A DNA stretch of 64,000 nucleotides, taken from DATBLE01 sp046734335. Lineage in GTDB: Bacteria; Actinomycetota; Thermoleophilia; Gaiellales; Gaiellaceae. How positions within the stretch are numbered: position 1 is the stretch's first letter; each line of letters starts with the position of its first letter. Of this stretch, positions 16,701 to 25,289 are shown piece after piece. Both the position numbers and the translations under genes were made by a program. The stretch covers positions 1-64,000 of the forward strand of contig JBKPRA010000122.1 in the NCBI GenBank assembly GCA_046734335.1, written 5' to 3'. Below the pieces are notes generated by a model that ran no database searches, was not told the origin of the DNA, and saw only the letters and a program-made list of their open reading frames with translations.

Positions 16701-18095
16701 TTCGGCACCGCGATCCCCGGGCTCGACTACCACTTCTCGATGAACGCCACGTATATCCCGTCGGGCGTCGACCAGCCGCCCGTGCCGACGATCTCCGCAC
16801 CGTCGTCATCGCTGACCTGGAAGGTCGGTGACCCCATCAACTTCTCCGGCAGCGCCACCGATCCGGAGGACGGGACCCTTCCCGCCTCCGCGCTGACCTG
16901 GAACATGCTGCTCCACCACTGCCCGACCGGGCAGACCTGTCATATTCACTTCCTCCAGACCTACTCGGGCGTGTCGGGCGGAAGTTTCTTCGCCCCGGAT
17001 CACGACTACCCGTCGTACCTCGAGCTCCAGCTGAGCGCGACCGACTCGGACGGCGTGACGACGACCACGTCGGTGACGCTCCAGCCGCAGACCGTCGACG
17101 TCTCGGTCGCGTCGAACCCGGTCGGGCTGCAGATCGCCTTCGGCCCGACGACCCAGGCAACGCCTTACACGTCGACGGTGATCAAGGGCTCGGTGCACTC
17201 CCTCAGCGCGCCGGTGACACAGACGCTCGGCGGGACCACGTACACCTTCGCCTCATGGTCAGACGGCGGTGCCGCGACCCACAACATCACTGCATCTGCG
17301 CCGGGGACCTTCACGGCGACGTACACGACGGGTGGAACGAGCAACACGCCTCCGGTGGCCTCGGCTTCGGGGACGCCGACCAGTGGAGTCGCTCCGCTGA
17401 CGGTGAACTTTGACGGCTCGGGATCGTCGGATCCGGATGCCGGGGACACGATCTCGTACTCGTGGGACCTGAACGGGGACGGCACGTTCGGAGAGTCGAC
17501 GGTGGCGAAGCCGTCGTTCACGTACTCGACGCCCGGGACCTACAAGGCAGTGCTGAAGGTGACCGACAGCCACGGCGCGTCGACGAACAGCACGCCGATC
17601 ACCATCGCGGTCAATGCGCCAACGGTCTTCGGCACGACGACACCCGGGACACAGACCTACTCCTTCCCGTTGAACCGCAAGCAGGTGTCGAAGTTCTCTG
17701 CGCCGACCGCAGGGAACGTCGTCAAGGTGTCGGGGTACATATCGGGCCTCGGTTTGAAGGGCGGCAACGAGAACATCAGAGCCGTGATCTACGCCGACTC
17801 GGGCGGCAACCCGGGAGCCCTGCTCGGCACCTCGAGCCAGCTCCAGATCTCGGCAGGACGGCCCTGGGGCTGGGTCGACTTCACCTTCCCGGCGGCGGTG
17901 CCGATCCCGGCCGGCCCGATCTGGCTCGGGTTCATCACCGGCGGCAGCAAGAGCAACCTGTTGCAGCTGCGCTACAACGTGCTCACCGGTGATCTTCGAT
18001 TCAACAACGACGACTACTCAAACGGTGCGTCGAATCCATTCGGATCCCCAACCGTCGGGGATTCGCACTTCTCCATCTACGCGACGTACGGCTAG
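13779..18095 (+). CDS. Secreted sorbosone/glucose dehydrogenase-like protein with PKD and beta-sandwich repeats
   Basis: This 1438-residue extracellular protein begins with a signal peptide (about residues 1-30). Residues 30-475 form a six-bladed propeller domain of the glucose/sorbosone dehydrogenase type (GLTNPTALRFSPDGRIFIGQ, YGLRNPFRFTIRPG). Three PKD domains follow at about 477-568, 741-829 and 1189-1279, each paired with a beta-sandwich domain (about 575-734, 834-994 and 1283-1438). A separate block with an HCPTGQTCHIHF motif lies at about 1000-1187. TTG 13779 is 8 bp from the ribosome site; ATG 13782 is the alternative. Soluble family members oxidise sugars with PQQ; cofactor residues were not checked. 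Its place in the polysaccharide locus suggests cell-surface binding or processing of glycan. Confidence 0.82.
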   Translation: MMKGLARAGAALIALVLVLGVHTAGALAGLPSGFSDTVVGFTGLTNPTALRFSPDGRIFIGQKNGVVKEFDSLSDPTPTTVVDLSSEVYNAWDRGLLGLALDPSFPSNPYMYVLESYDALPGGTAPRWNDACPDPPGANTDGCTVSARLLRLTLLGNTVTQTKVLIKDEWCQQYSSHSIGDLRFGSDGSLYVSGGDGASYTFADYGQGGGGAGSPTPKNVCGDPPGGVGGSMTPPTAEGGALRSQSLRRPAGQPASLDGTVIRVDPATGDAMPNNPNAGSSDPDARRIVAYGLRNPFRFTIRPGTNELWITEVGWNDWEEINRSPSPTSSILNFGWPCYEGNSPQPGYQSAGLSLCTSLYSAGTATPPYFTYNHGAHIASGDSCPTGSSSATGLAFYTGGSNYPASYNNGLFFADYARNCISFMPVGSNGLPDPTKAQPFESAASTPVDLEIGPNGDLFYVDIVGSTIREIKYAGSNNHPPVAVATATPTSGAAPLTVNFDGSGSSDPDAGDTISYSWDLNGDGTFGDSTVAKPSFTYSTPGTYNAVLKVTDNHSASTLSSPVSITVTGSGGTSTFGVTTPGTLIDTAGANNKAVSRFTAPEAGAVVKLTSYLSGLGAAAGTQSIRGVLYADAGGEPGALLGVSNEVIVTAGRPWGWVDFTFPTPVTIQAGTIWMGFLAGDSSDLIQRRHSSVANDVRYNANPGGYAAGPSNPFGSAISGLDFHFSINATYIPAGGGSNRSPVAVATATPTSGAAPLTVNFDGSGSSDPDAGDTISYSWDLNGDGTFGDSTVAKPSFTYTAVGTYNAVLRVTDNHGASTLSAPITITVSSSGTTATFGVTTPGALVDTAGANNKAVSKFSAPEAGTVTKVSGYLSGLGAATGSQVVRAVLYADSGGEPGALLGVSNEVTVNAGQAWGWVDFPFASAVPIQAGTIWMGYLGGDTSDVIQRRHSSVTNDLRYNANAGGYAAGPSNPFGTAIPGLDYHFSMNATYIPSGVDQPPVPTISAPSSSLTWKVGDPINFSGSATDPEDGTLPASALTWNMLLHHCPTGQTCHIHFLQTYSGVSGGSFFAPDHDYPSYLELQLSATDSDGVTTTTSVTLQPQTVDVSVASNPVGLQIAFGPTTQATPYTSTVIKGSVHSLSAPVTQTLGGTTYTFASWSDGGAATHNITASAPGTFTATYTTGGTSNTPPVASASGTPTSGVAPLTVNFDGSGSSDPDAGDTISYSWDLNGDGTFGESTVAKPSFTYSTPGTYKAVLKVTDSHGASTNSTPITIAVNAPTVFGTTTPGTQTYSFPLNRKQVSKFSAPTAGNVVKVSGYISGLGLKGGNENIRAVIYADSGGNPGALLGTSSQLQISAGRPWGWVDFTFPAAVPIPAGPIWLGFITGGSKSNLLQLRYNVLTGDLRFNNDDYSNGASNPFGSPTVGDSHFSIYATYG
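15230..18090 (+). repeat. Internal coding repeats: three PKD plus sandwich units
   Basis: Three long direct repeats lie inside the secreted-protein gene, with PKD parts near 15230-15475, 16010-16255 and 17365-17600 and sandwich parts near 15500-15975, 16280-16755 and 17625-18090. The PKD parts are nearly identical at DNA level over about 150 bp (including the stretch encoding SYSWDLNGDGTFG), which suggests recent duplication or gene conversion. The sandwich parts differ more, the third most of all. Confidence 0.85.
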
Positions 18096-18130
18096 CCGCG
18101 GCGAGGGCCCAAGCCACGGCCCGCAGCGGG

Positions 18131-19018
18131 TCAGCCGACGAAGAAGCGCTCGGTGAAGGGCAGGCTGCTCTCGAAGTAGTGCGCGCTGGCCCGGACGGTT
18201 ACGGCATCGCCGCTTTTCAGCGGCCGGTTCAGCCGGAACGTGAAGGTGTAGGGAATTCCCGCCTGGAAGACGCCCTGCGTTGCCACCAGCTGCACCGGAT
18301 TGCCCACACGCAGCGTCCCCGTGCCCGCCGCGCTCGTCACCTGGGGTGCGGTCACTCCGGTGGGAAAGCGGAGCTCGATCGCGCTCACCTGGCCCAGCCC
18401 GCTGATCCCGACCGTCGCACGCAGGCCCGTGCTGCCGACCTTCGAGAGCTGCAGGGTTATGAACTTCATGCCCAGCAGACCCATGTCGGCCAAGGGGACG
18501 TTGCGGTCGAGGGCCAGCAGCTGGGTGTCCCTGGCGATCTGATCGAGGGGCAACAGGGGAGGGTCGCCGCCGAGAACCGATGCTGTGCCTTTCGTGAGCA
18601 GCGCGAACGACGGCACGCGATTCGCATAGAGGGCATTCCGGACGATCTGCGGTGCGGCTGTAGCCGTGGTCCCGGCCGGTAGCTTCACCCCGACGAACTT
18701 GGTCGGCCCGGCAGGCGGCGGAGCCGAGGTGTCGGTGCGGGGCCAGACGATCGCGACGGTCGCGTCAAATCGTGACGGGCCGGTTCGATTGACCATCGCG
18801 ACGGCGAAGGCATCCGCCGGTAGCGCGCGCGCATCTGCGAGAGCCAGCTTGGGAGAGGCCCTGCCCGACGACTTCAGCGTCAAGCGGGCGACCGTCACGT
18901 TGCCCGCGCTGGGAACCGGAACCTGTGGTTGCGCCTCCGGTCGTGCGCCGGCCGTCGACGGAAAGAGGAGCAGGAGCGCCAGCGCCGAGGCCACACCGGG
19001 TGAGGTTCGGCCAAGCAC
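18131..19018 (-). CDS. Secreted protein of unknown function
   Basis: I do not recognise a family. GTG 19018 gives a 295-residue protein starting with a typical signal peptide (hydrophobic ALALLLLFPSTAGA). The open frame continues further upstream but that part is a shadow of the glycosyltransferase gene. The mature part is rich in Ala, Val, Thr and Pro and looks all-beta. Its C-terminal part (VGNPVQLVATQGV, YTFTFRLNRPLKSGDAVTVRA) resembles a cohesin-like or Ig-like sandwich. It is convergent with the PKD-repeat gene and sits 43 bp downstream of a glycosyltransferase gene. Confidence 0.6.
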   Translation of the reverse strand: MLGRTSPGVASALALLLLFPSTAGARPEAQPQVPVPSAGNVTVARLTLKSSGRASPKLALADARALPADAFAVAMVNRTGPSRFDATVAIVWPRTDTSAPPPAGPTKFVGVKLPAGTTATAAPQIVRNALYANRVPSFALLTKGTASVLGGDPPLLPLDQIARDTQLLALDRNVPLADMGLLGMKFITLQLSKVGSTGLRATVGISGLGQVSAIELRFPTGVTAPQVTSAAGTGTLRVGNPVQLVATQGVFQAGIPYTFTFRLNRPLKSGDAVTVRASAHYFESSLPFTERFFVG

Positions 19019-19061
19019 GCGATTGACGCTAGCGCAGGCATCCCACCGCGGCAAGGAGGGA

Positions 19062-20147
19062 TCAGCGGACGCCGGTCTCGACCAGCTCGTCGACCGCCTG
19101 CGCAATCTCGGTTCGAAAGCGCTCGTCAGAGAATCGCTCGGCCCGCCGTCTGATTTCGGCGTGATCGAGCTCTTCCGAGGCGGCGCGACGTACCGCAGCG
19201 CGGACGAGCTCCACGGTCGGGCAGTCGACGAGCCAACCGGTGACGCCATCTGCGACGATGTCGCGTGCACCGCCCCGATCGAGCCCGATCACCGGGGTCC
19301 CACACGCCTGTGCCTCCGCCATCGCGATGCCGAAGTCCTCGTCGACCGGGAAGACGAGCGCACGGGCCGAACGGTAGAGATCAAGCAGGGTCGCCTGGTC
19401 GACCGCCCCAACGAAGCTCACGTTCCGAGTCGCGCGGGCCCGCAGCCGGTCGCCGAGCTGTCCTTCGCCTACGACGACGAGCCGCTCGCTGAGGCCGGCG
19501 AAGGCGTCGACGACGAGGTCCGGACGCTTGTAGCCGGTAAGTCGGCCGACGTAGAGAAAGGTGTCCGTGCGCTCGCCGCCCGGGGTGAAGACGTCCGTCC
19601 TGACGGGCGGGAAGATGACCGTGGCCCGGCGACCATAGAAGCGCTGGATGCGGTCTGCGACGGCCGTCGAGTTGGCCACGAAGGCGTCGACCCGAGCCGC
19701 CGTCGCGCGATCCCATCCGCGGAACCACGCCATGAGTAACCGCGCCGGCGGCCGCGTCGCGGGCGGGAAGCGCTGCTGTTCAGACTCGAAGTCCCACGCG
19801 TAGCGCATCGGCGTATGGCAGTAGCAGAGATGCGGGATGCCTGCCGCCACCCGGACCGCCTTCGCACAGGCGTGGCTGCTCGAGATGACCGCGTCGACAC
19901 CTTCGACCGGACTGCGCAGCGCCCAGGAGAGCGGCATCGCCGGAAGGAGCCACTCGTGGTGGCGCGTGGCCGTCGGCACGTGCTGGAGGAAGGACGGCTG
20001 CGCGCGCCTGAGGGTCGAGGGCAACCTCTCGCGCTCGACGAGCGTCGTCAAGAGCTGAGAGTCGGGGTACACCTCCAGGATCTGTTCGACGACCCGCTCC
20101 GAGCCCGCATACCCGACGAGCCAGTCGTGTGCCACCGTCAAGCGCAT
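19062..20147 (-). CDS. Glycosyltransferase family 4 (mannosyltransferase-like)
   Basis: A 361-residue GT-B enzyme with an N-terminal MRLTVAHDWLVGYAGSERV strand, a central CYCHTPMRYAWD motif characteristic of the WbaZ/WbdC-like mannosyltransferase group, and a C-terminal donor site with DEDFGIAMAEAQACGTPV (EX7E). ATG 20147 is 6 bp downstream of a TAGCCT -10-like hexamer, which suggests leaderless transcription; GTG 20153 is the alternative. Its promoter would overlap that of the divergent gene at 20173. Confidence 0.85.
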   Translation of the reverse strand: MRLTVAHDWLVGYAGSERVVEQILEVYPDSQLLTTLVERERLPSTLRRAQPSFLQHVPTATRHHEWLLPAMPLSWALRSPVEGVDAVISSSHACAKAVRVAAGIPHLCYCHTPMRYAWDFESEQQRFPPATRPPARLLMAWFRGWDRATAARVDAFVANSTAVADRIQRFYGRRATVIFPPVRTDVFTPGGERTDTFLYVGRLTGYKRPDLVVDAFAGLSERLVVVGEGQLGDRLRARATRNVSFVGAVDQATLLDLYRSARALVFPVDEDFGIAMAEAQACGTPVIGLDRGGARDIVADGVTGWLVDCPTVELVRAAVRRAASEELDHAEIRRRAERFSDERFRTEIAQAVDELVETGVR

Positions 20148-20172
20148 CGACACAGGCTAGTAGCATGGACGG

Positions 20173-21186
20173 GTGAGGCGATCGGACCGGAAACGGCCGG
20201 CTTCATACTCGGCAGGCGAGTTGACCGTGGTTGTAGTCGACTGGAATCTCCCTGACTACACCATCAGCTGTGTGCGGTCGTTGCTCGCGGACGGCGTTCC
20301 GGCGGAGAGGATCGTCGTCGTCGAGAATGGACCGACCGACCAGAACTGGACGAGGGTGTCGAAGGAGCTCTCCTCCTGCGTCCTCGTGCGGGTCGAGGCC
20401 AACGTCGGCTACGCCGCGGCGAACAACATCGGCGCGCGCGTCCTTGCGGGGAGCGCCTACCTGCTGGTGAACAACGACGCCTTCGTCCACGGGAAGGGCT
20501 CGGTCGAGCGGATGCTCACGGCGCTCGATCGAGCGGACGTCTGTGTCGTTGTGCCGCGGTTGTTGAACGCCGACCTGACGCTGCAGCAAAGTGTCGTGCC
20601 TTTCACGACGCCGCTGGTCGCGCTCGTTCGTGCTAGTGGCTTGAGCCGCTTCGTCCCCAACCGCTGGCAGCCTCACGTCAGCACGCGCTGGGACCACAAC
20701 TCCTCGCGTGAGGTCGAGGCCGCGATCGGCGCGGTCATGCTCGTCGACGGCGAGACCTGGAACGCGCTCGGCGGCCTGCATGAGACGGCATTCATGTACG
20801 CGGAGGACCTCGACTTCTGCTGGCGCGTCCACCGGGCGGGCTGGAGGTCGTGGTTCGTGGCCGATGCGGAGTTCGTGCATCTCGGCGGAGCCTCGTCCGC
20901 TCGCCGTTGGACGACCCAGGAGCGTTCGATGCGAGTCGCACGGGCGGAGGCGGCGATGATCTGGCGTCACGAGGCGAAGCCGCGCGCGGCGCTCACGTTG
21001 GCGTTCATGCGGGTCGGGCTCCTGGCACGGGTGACCTACTTCGGCCTGGTCGGGAGGAACGAAGATGCGGCGGCCTGCCGTGGATCGCTCGTGGGCCTGA
21101 AGATCCCCAGTGCCGAGTCGTCAACCGGGCCGGAGGCGGCCTTCGAGGTGCAGTTCCCCGCCCTGGACGCCCAGCCGGAGGCGTAA
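20173..21186 (+). CDS. Glycosyltransferase family 2 (second paralogue)
   Basis: A 337-residue GT-A enzyme closely related to the gene at 12735 through its full length. It shares VVVxWxxPDYTI, the NxDAFVH segment, SGLSRxxPNRWQP, NSSREVEAA and the catalytic AEDLDFCWRVHRAGWRSWF. The GTG start lies 6 bp after a TAGCAT hexamer (20161-20166), so the mRNA is probably leaderless. The two paralogues probably add similar sugars at different positions of the repeat unit, which is inference. Confidence 0.82.
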   Translation: MRRSDRKRPASYSAGELTVVVVDWNLPDYTISCVRSLLADGVPAERIVVVENGPTDQNWTRVSKELSSCVLVRVEANVGYAAANNIGARVLAGSAYLLVNNDAFVHGKGSVERMLTALDRADVCVVVPRLLNADLTLQQSVVPFTTPLVALVRASGLSRFVPNRWQPHVSTRWDHNSSREVEAAIGAVMLVDGETWNALGGLHETAFMYAEDLDFCWRVHRAGWRSWFVADAEFVHLGGASSARRWTTQERSMRVARAEAAMIWRHEAKPRAALTLAFMRVGLLARVTYFGLVGRNEDAAACRGSLVGLKIPSAESSTGPEAAFEVQFPALDAQPEA

Positions 21187-21190
21187 CGCG

Positions 21191-22285
21191 CTAGTCGCCG
21201 GTCACGAGGAACGACCGGATCGCGTCCCAGGCGGGGCGAGCCGATCCGTCCGGACGCACGAGGTTGTACGCGTCGCCGAGTGAGGGCGCCGTCCACGTGT
21301 AAACGAAGCTGCGCGCGACGAGCGATTGCCAGTCGGTGGTGAGCCTCACGAGCGCTTCTCGTACGTACTGCGCCTGGAGCTCTTCACTGACCGCGTCGGC
21401 GGGCGCCGGCGCGGTCTGCCAGCCGAACTCGGTCACCCAGATCGGCTTGTCGGCCAAGGCCTGATGCGCCAGGTCGCGGGTCAGGAGCAGCCGGTCGAAC
21501 CTGGCCCTCGGCGTCGCCGTGCTGTTCGTGGGGCTCAGCTCGTGGCAGTACAGATGAACGCTCCAGGCGTCGACGAGGTCCGAACGCCACAGCTCGGGGT
21601 CGGCCTGCAGCGCGGACACGAACCAGTCCTTGCCCACTCCGGCCGACTCCTCGGGCACGTCGCCCGAAGCCAGAAGCCGCATGCCGGGGCGCGTGGCCTT
21701 GACCGCGGTCGCCGCCGACCTGACGAGCCGAGCGTAGGCGGCGGGATCGGGCGCGGGTCCCCAGAACGAGGCTAGCCAGGGCTCGTTCCAGAGCTCGATC
21801 GCCGTGATCGGAGTCGGGACGAGCCGGGGATGCGATCGCCAGAACACGCCGTTCCGTCCGTAACGGTTGGCAACCGTGTTGACGAACCGTGCGTAGTCGA
21901 CCGCATTCCTCGGCGGGTACTTCCCTCCACCGGAATGGCCGCTCGCCCATGACGGTGCGTAGGTGACGACGGCCAGGACCCGTATACCGAGCCTGGCCGC
22001 GTTCGTCATCAACGCGTCAGTGCGGCCCCATGAGAAGGATCCGCGTGCCGGCTCTATCGAAGTCCAATTGAAGCCCTCTCGGACCCAGTCGATCCCGATG
22101 TACCGCGCACGTCGAAGGTAGGCGTACCCCTGCGTCTGGGGAAGCCAGACCGTGCTGGTCGAGATGCCGACCCGGTCGCCGATCGTCTGCTCGGTCGGCG
22201 GGATGTCCGTCCCGGCCGTAGCAGCACCTACGGCCAGGATCAGTGCCGAAGCCAGCGCCGCGGGTATCAGCAAGCGCAAGGCCAC
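21191..22285 (-). CDS. Secreted glycoside hydrolase (GH39/GH5-like TIM barrel)
   Basis: The 364-residue protein has a signal peptide (about residues 1-25) followed by a clan-A type barrel. ELWNEPW places a likely acid/base glutamate at about residue 168, and WVTEFGW places a likely nucleophile glutamate at about 286. The region RARYIGIDWVREGFNW is also typical of GH39-like and PslG-like enzymes. Enzymes of this kind in exopolysaccharide loci trim polymer during export or clear misplaced chains. It ends 4 bp from the convergent glycosyltransferase gene. Exact family and linkage are unknown. Confidence 0.75.
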   Translation of the reverse strand: MALRLLIPAALASALILAVGAATAGTDIPPTEQTIGDRVGISTSTVWLPQTQGYAYLRRARYIGIDWVREGFNWTSIEPARGSFSWGRTDALMTNAARLGIRVLAVVTYAPSWASGHSGGGKYPPRNAVDYARFVNTVANRYGRNGVFWRSHPRLVPTPITAIELWNEPWLASFWGPAPDPAAYARLVRSAATAVKATRPGMRLLASGDVPEESAGVGKDWFVSALQADPELWRSDLVDAWSVHLYCHELSPTNSTATPRARFDRLLLTRDLAHQALADKPIWVTEFGWQTAPAPADAVSEELQAQYVREALVRLTTDWQSLVARSFVYTWTAPSLGDAYNLVRPDGSARPAWDAIRSFLVTGD

Positions 22286-22421
22286 CGAGCGAACAATGCT
22301 ACAGCCCGTCGAGCGTGCGGGCTCCGTCCGGTGCGTCGTGTCTGCTTCGTCCGGCGGAAACGAATCTAGCGGTGTGGACCAATCGCAGCTTTAATGAAGA
22401 CACGGCCGCACAGGCCGGGGC

Positions 22422-22450
22422 TTGAAAGACCCTCGGTTTCGAGTTATATG
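22422..22450 (+). promoter_or_regulatory. Promoter for glycosylphosphotransferase gene
   Basis: TTGAAA (22422-22427) and TATATG (22445-22450) are separated by exactly 17 bp in the 262-bp divergent gap. The transcript would carry a leader of about 90 nt before GTG 22548. I see no known riboswitch in that leader. Confidence 0.55.
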
Positions 22451-22547
22451 AGGGATGGGGAGAGAAGGTGAGAGGCGTAAACAGACCCTATGCGGCGTCA
22501 GGTCTCGTGCCATTCTGCACGAGTTCTGACGAGACTGGCGTGAGCCC

Positions 22548-24047
22548 GTGTCCGTGAAGTCCGACACCAACGTCGGCCCTGCGATCCACCAGCTTGGAGC
22601 GCCTGCTGCTGCGTACGAGTCCGCGGTTCGAGGCGAGCGCTTCTGGTCGGCTGCGCGGCTGACCGTCGATCTGGGCCTGCTCGCCCTGGCCGCTGTGATC
22701 GCGGCCTTCTCCTGGCCGGAATCCGGCGTTGGCGCCCGCGTGCTCTGGCCCGCGCTCTTCGCCCTGATCGTCCTGGGCATGTCGCATGCACGGGGCACCT
22801 ACCGGCGACGCGTGAAGCTCGACACCCTCGAGGACTTGCGCTCGACGGGATGGGTGGTCGCGGTTGCTGCCGGTGTGGTGGTCATGCTGGAGGTGCTCGT
22901 TGTAGACGACTTCCAGTCCACCGCAACCCACACCGTCCGGCTCGGTCTGATCGCGGCGCTGCTCGTGGCCGGCGGACGGGTCGCGCTCAACTTCTGGCAG
23001 CTGCAGACCAGGCGCCAGGGCAAGGCGCTCGTGCCCACCCTCATCGTCGGCGCGGGACAGGTCGGCCGCACGACTGCCAAGCGCTTGCTCAAGCATCCGG
23101 AGCTCGGCCTCCGGCCCGTCGGGTTCCTCGACAAGGAGCCGCTGGACGCGGGCAACAGCACACGGCGGCTGCCCGTCCTCGGAGCTAGCTGGGACCTGGA
23201 GAGCGTCGTCTACGAGTACGGGATCGGGCAGGTGATCATCACGTTCTCGACGGCGCCGAGCGACGTCCTTCTGCGGCTCGTCAACCGCTGTGAGGAGCTT
23301 GGAATTGCGGTCGCCCTCGTCCCTCGGCTTTTCGAGAAGATGACGCACCGACTCACGATCGAGCATCTCGGCGGCCTACCGCTGATCACCTCGCGACCGA
23401 GTGATCCGAGGGGCTGGCAGTTCGCCGTCAAGTACAGCGTCGATCGTCTTGTCGCCCTGGTGGCCGTCGTGCTGCTGCTGCCCGTCCTGGCGGCCTGCGC
23501 ACTCGCGGTGTGGCTGAGCATGGGATCGCCCATCCTCTTCCGCCAGCGGCGGGTCGGTCTCGACGGCCATGAGTTCGACATGCTCAAGTTCCGGTCGATG
23601 CGGGGCTCGCCGAGCCAGAGTGGCGAGGCCGATGCCACGTGGTTCGCCCAGCAGCTCGAGAGCGAGTCGGACGAGCAGCCCGCGGAGGCCGAAGACGACC
23701 CGCGCGTGACGATGGTCGGCCGGGTGCTCCGGAGGACGTGGCTCGACGAGCTGCCCCAGCTGTTCAACGTGCTCAAGGGCGACATGTCACTGGTCGGGCC
23801 TCGCCCCGAACGAGTGTCGTACGTGCGTCTGTTCGAGACGCAGATCTACCGCTACGGCGACCGGCACCGGGTCAAGGCGGGAATCACCGGCTGGGCGCAG
23901 GTCCACGGCCTCCGTGGCGAGACGTCCCTCGCGGACCGCGTCGAGTGGGACAACTACTACATCGAGAACTTCTCTCTGTGGCTCGACCTGAAGATCGTCG
24001 GTTGGACGGTCCGGTCGATGTTCAGCCGGTCCGCGCAGCCGAGCTAG
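22548..24047 (+). CDS. Exopolysaccharide polyprenyl glycosylphosphotransferase
   Basis: A 499-residue enzyme of the WbaP/ExoY type that starts repeat-unit synthesis by moving a sugar-1-phosphate onto undecaprenyl phosphate. The N-terminal third has several membrane segments, and a Rossmann-like CoA-binding-type domain follows (LIVGAGQVGRTTAKRLLK). The C-terminal catalytic domain has LFRQRRVGLDGHEFDMLKFRSM, the LRRTWLDELPQLFNVLKGDM block and GPRPERVSYV. Its length and three-part layout are normal. This is the expected first enzyme of the whole locus. Confidence 0.92.
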   Translation: MSVKSDTNVGPAIHQLGAPAAAYESAVRGERFWSAARLTVDLGLLALAAVIAAFSWPESGVGARVLWPALFALIVLGMSHARGTYRRRVKLDTLEDLRSTGWVVAVAAGVVVMLEVLVVDDFQSTATHTVRLGLIAALLVAGGRVALNFWQLQTRRQGKALVPTLIVGAGQVGRTTAKRLLKHPELGLRPVGFLDKEPLDAGNSTRRLPVLGASWDLESVVYEYGIGQVIITFSTAPSDVLLRLVNRCEELGIAVALVPRLFEKMTHRLTIEHLGGLPLITSRPSDPRGWQFAVKYSVDRLVALVAVVLLLPVLAACALAVWLSMGSPILFRQRRVGLDGHEFDMLKFRSMRGSPSQSGEADATWFAQQLESESDEQPAEAEDDPRVTMVGRVLRRTWLDELPQLFNVLKGDMSLVGPRPERVSYVRLFETQIYRYGDRHRVKAGITGWAQVHGLRGETSLADRVEWDNYYIENFSLWLDLKIVGWTVRSMFSRSAQPS

Positions 24048-24071
24048 CCCGACGCTGCGGTTCTATTTCTG

Positions 24072-25058
24072 CTAGACGGGTGCGGCTAGCTCGGCGCGCT
24101 CGAAGGCGATCACGTCGACGAGGATCTCGTCGAGCGATCGGCTTGGTGACCAACCGATCGCCCCGGTCACCTTCTCGATCGACGGGATCCGGTGGAGCGT
24201 GTCCTCGATCCCCAACCCGTAGACCCGGTCGTAGGGGACGACGACGAGCTCCGAGGACGAGCCGGTCTCCTCGAGCACGCGCCCGGCCAGGCCGCGGATC
24301 GAGATTCGGTTCGGCGAGCCGACGTTGTAGATCTGCCCGTCGACAGCGGGCTCGTCCACGAGCCCGGTCAGGGCAGAGACGGTGTCGAGGACGTGGCAGA
24401 ACGTGCGCGTCTGGGTCCCGTCGCCGTGGATCTCCAGCGGTGCGCCCGCGAGCGCGGCTTGGACGAACTTGGGGATTACCATCCCGTACTGGCCGCTCTG
24501 CCTCGGGCCGACCGTGTTGAAGAGCCGGACGATCACGCAGTCGAGGTCGCGCTCCTGGTGGTACGCCAGCGCCAGATACTCGTCCATCGCCTTCGAGTCG
24601 GCGTACAGCCAGCGCTTCTGGGTGGTCGGGCCATAGACGCGCCGGTCGTCCTCCCGGAAAGGCTCCTCGGTGCGCGGGTCGCCGTAGACCTCCGAGGTCG
24701 AGGCGACGAGCACCCGCTTGCCGAACCGCGAGCAGTGGTCGAGCACGACCTCGGTGCCCTCGAGGTTCGTGACGATGGTGTGCACCGGCTGCTCAACGAT
24801 CAGGCGCACGCCGACTGCCGCCGCCAGGTGGTAGACGACGTCGCACTTGTTCACGAGCTCGTTCACGACCGCCGGCTTCAGGACCGAGTCGACGACCAGG
24901 TGGAACTCGCCGCGGGGCATCAGGTGCTCGATGTTGCGCATCGAGCCGGTAGAGAGGTCGTCGAGCGCGTAGACCTCCCAACCGTCCTCGAGCAGCCGTT
25001 CGCAGAGATGCGACCCGATGAAGCCCGCGCCGCCCGTGACGAGTGCCCGACCCTTCAC
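24072..25058 (-). CDS. NAD-dependent epimerase/dehydratase (GalE / UDP-glucuronate decarboxylase group)
   Basis: A 328-residue extended SDR with NAD motif ALVTGGAGFIGSHLCERL, catalytic STSEVYGDP and YADSKAMDEY, and RLFNTVGPRQSGQYGMVIPKF. The last block is typical of UDP-glucuronate decarboxylase-like and UDP-glucose 4-epimerase-like enzymes. GTG 25058 lies 8 bp after a TAGGCT hexamer; TTG 25067 is the alternative start. It is convergent with the glycosylphosphotransferase gene and closes the polysaccharide locus. Confidence 0.8.
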   Translation of the reverse strand: MKGRALVTGGAGFIGSHLCERLLEDGWEVYALDDLSTGSMRNIEHLMPRGEFHLVVDSVLKPAVVNELVNKCDVVYHLAAAVGVRLIVEQPVHTIVTNLEGTEVVLDHCSRFGKRVLVASTSEVYGDPRTEEPFREDDRRVYGPTTQKRWLYADSKAMDEYLALAYHQERDLDCVIVRLFNTVGPRQSGQYGMVIPKFVQAALAGAPLEIHGDGTQTRTFCHVLDTVSALTGLVDEPAVDGQIYNVGSPNRISIRGLAGRVLEETGSSSELVVVPYDRVYGLGIEDTLHRIPSIEKVTGAIGWSPSRSLDEILVDVIAFERAELAAPV

Positions 25059-25289
25059 GGGAAGCAAGCCTAGCGGAGGGACCGAACGGCCCCTGCGAAT
25101 ACGGCGGAGGCTCCTCGGAGGGCCCCCGCCGCGTTGAACGACCTTTCCCGATTCGGCCCTCGTTACACACCCACGTGCGGCGACCAGGTCGCCGTCCCGG
25201 CCACCGAGCCGGTTGGCACTTGACGCCGTCCGGATTGGCTAGTAATTTCCATCAAGTCCGTAGAGAAAGTCGATAGATAAGGGGTGTCA

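Noticed and set aside
14748..16733. A 661-residue minus-strand open frame inside the PKD-repeat gene
   Set aside because: It is repetitive only because the plus-strand gene is. Composition and absence of any family motif mark it as a shadow.
15230..17610. Direct repeats that could suggest a CRISPR array or mobile element
   Set aside because: The repeats are long, in frame and encode PKD domains. No spacer pattern, cas gene or transposase is seen anywhere in the window.
18096..18130. A terminator between the PKD-repeat gene and the convergent secreted-protein gene
   Set aside because: A weak GGGCC/GGCCC pair is present but there is no T-run and the stem is short.
25068..25289. A riboswitch upstream of the sulfate operon
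   Set aside because: I could not recognise SAM-riboswitch or other conserved stems. Only a possible TTGACG -35 box and the ribosome site were seen.
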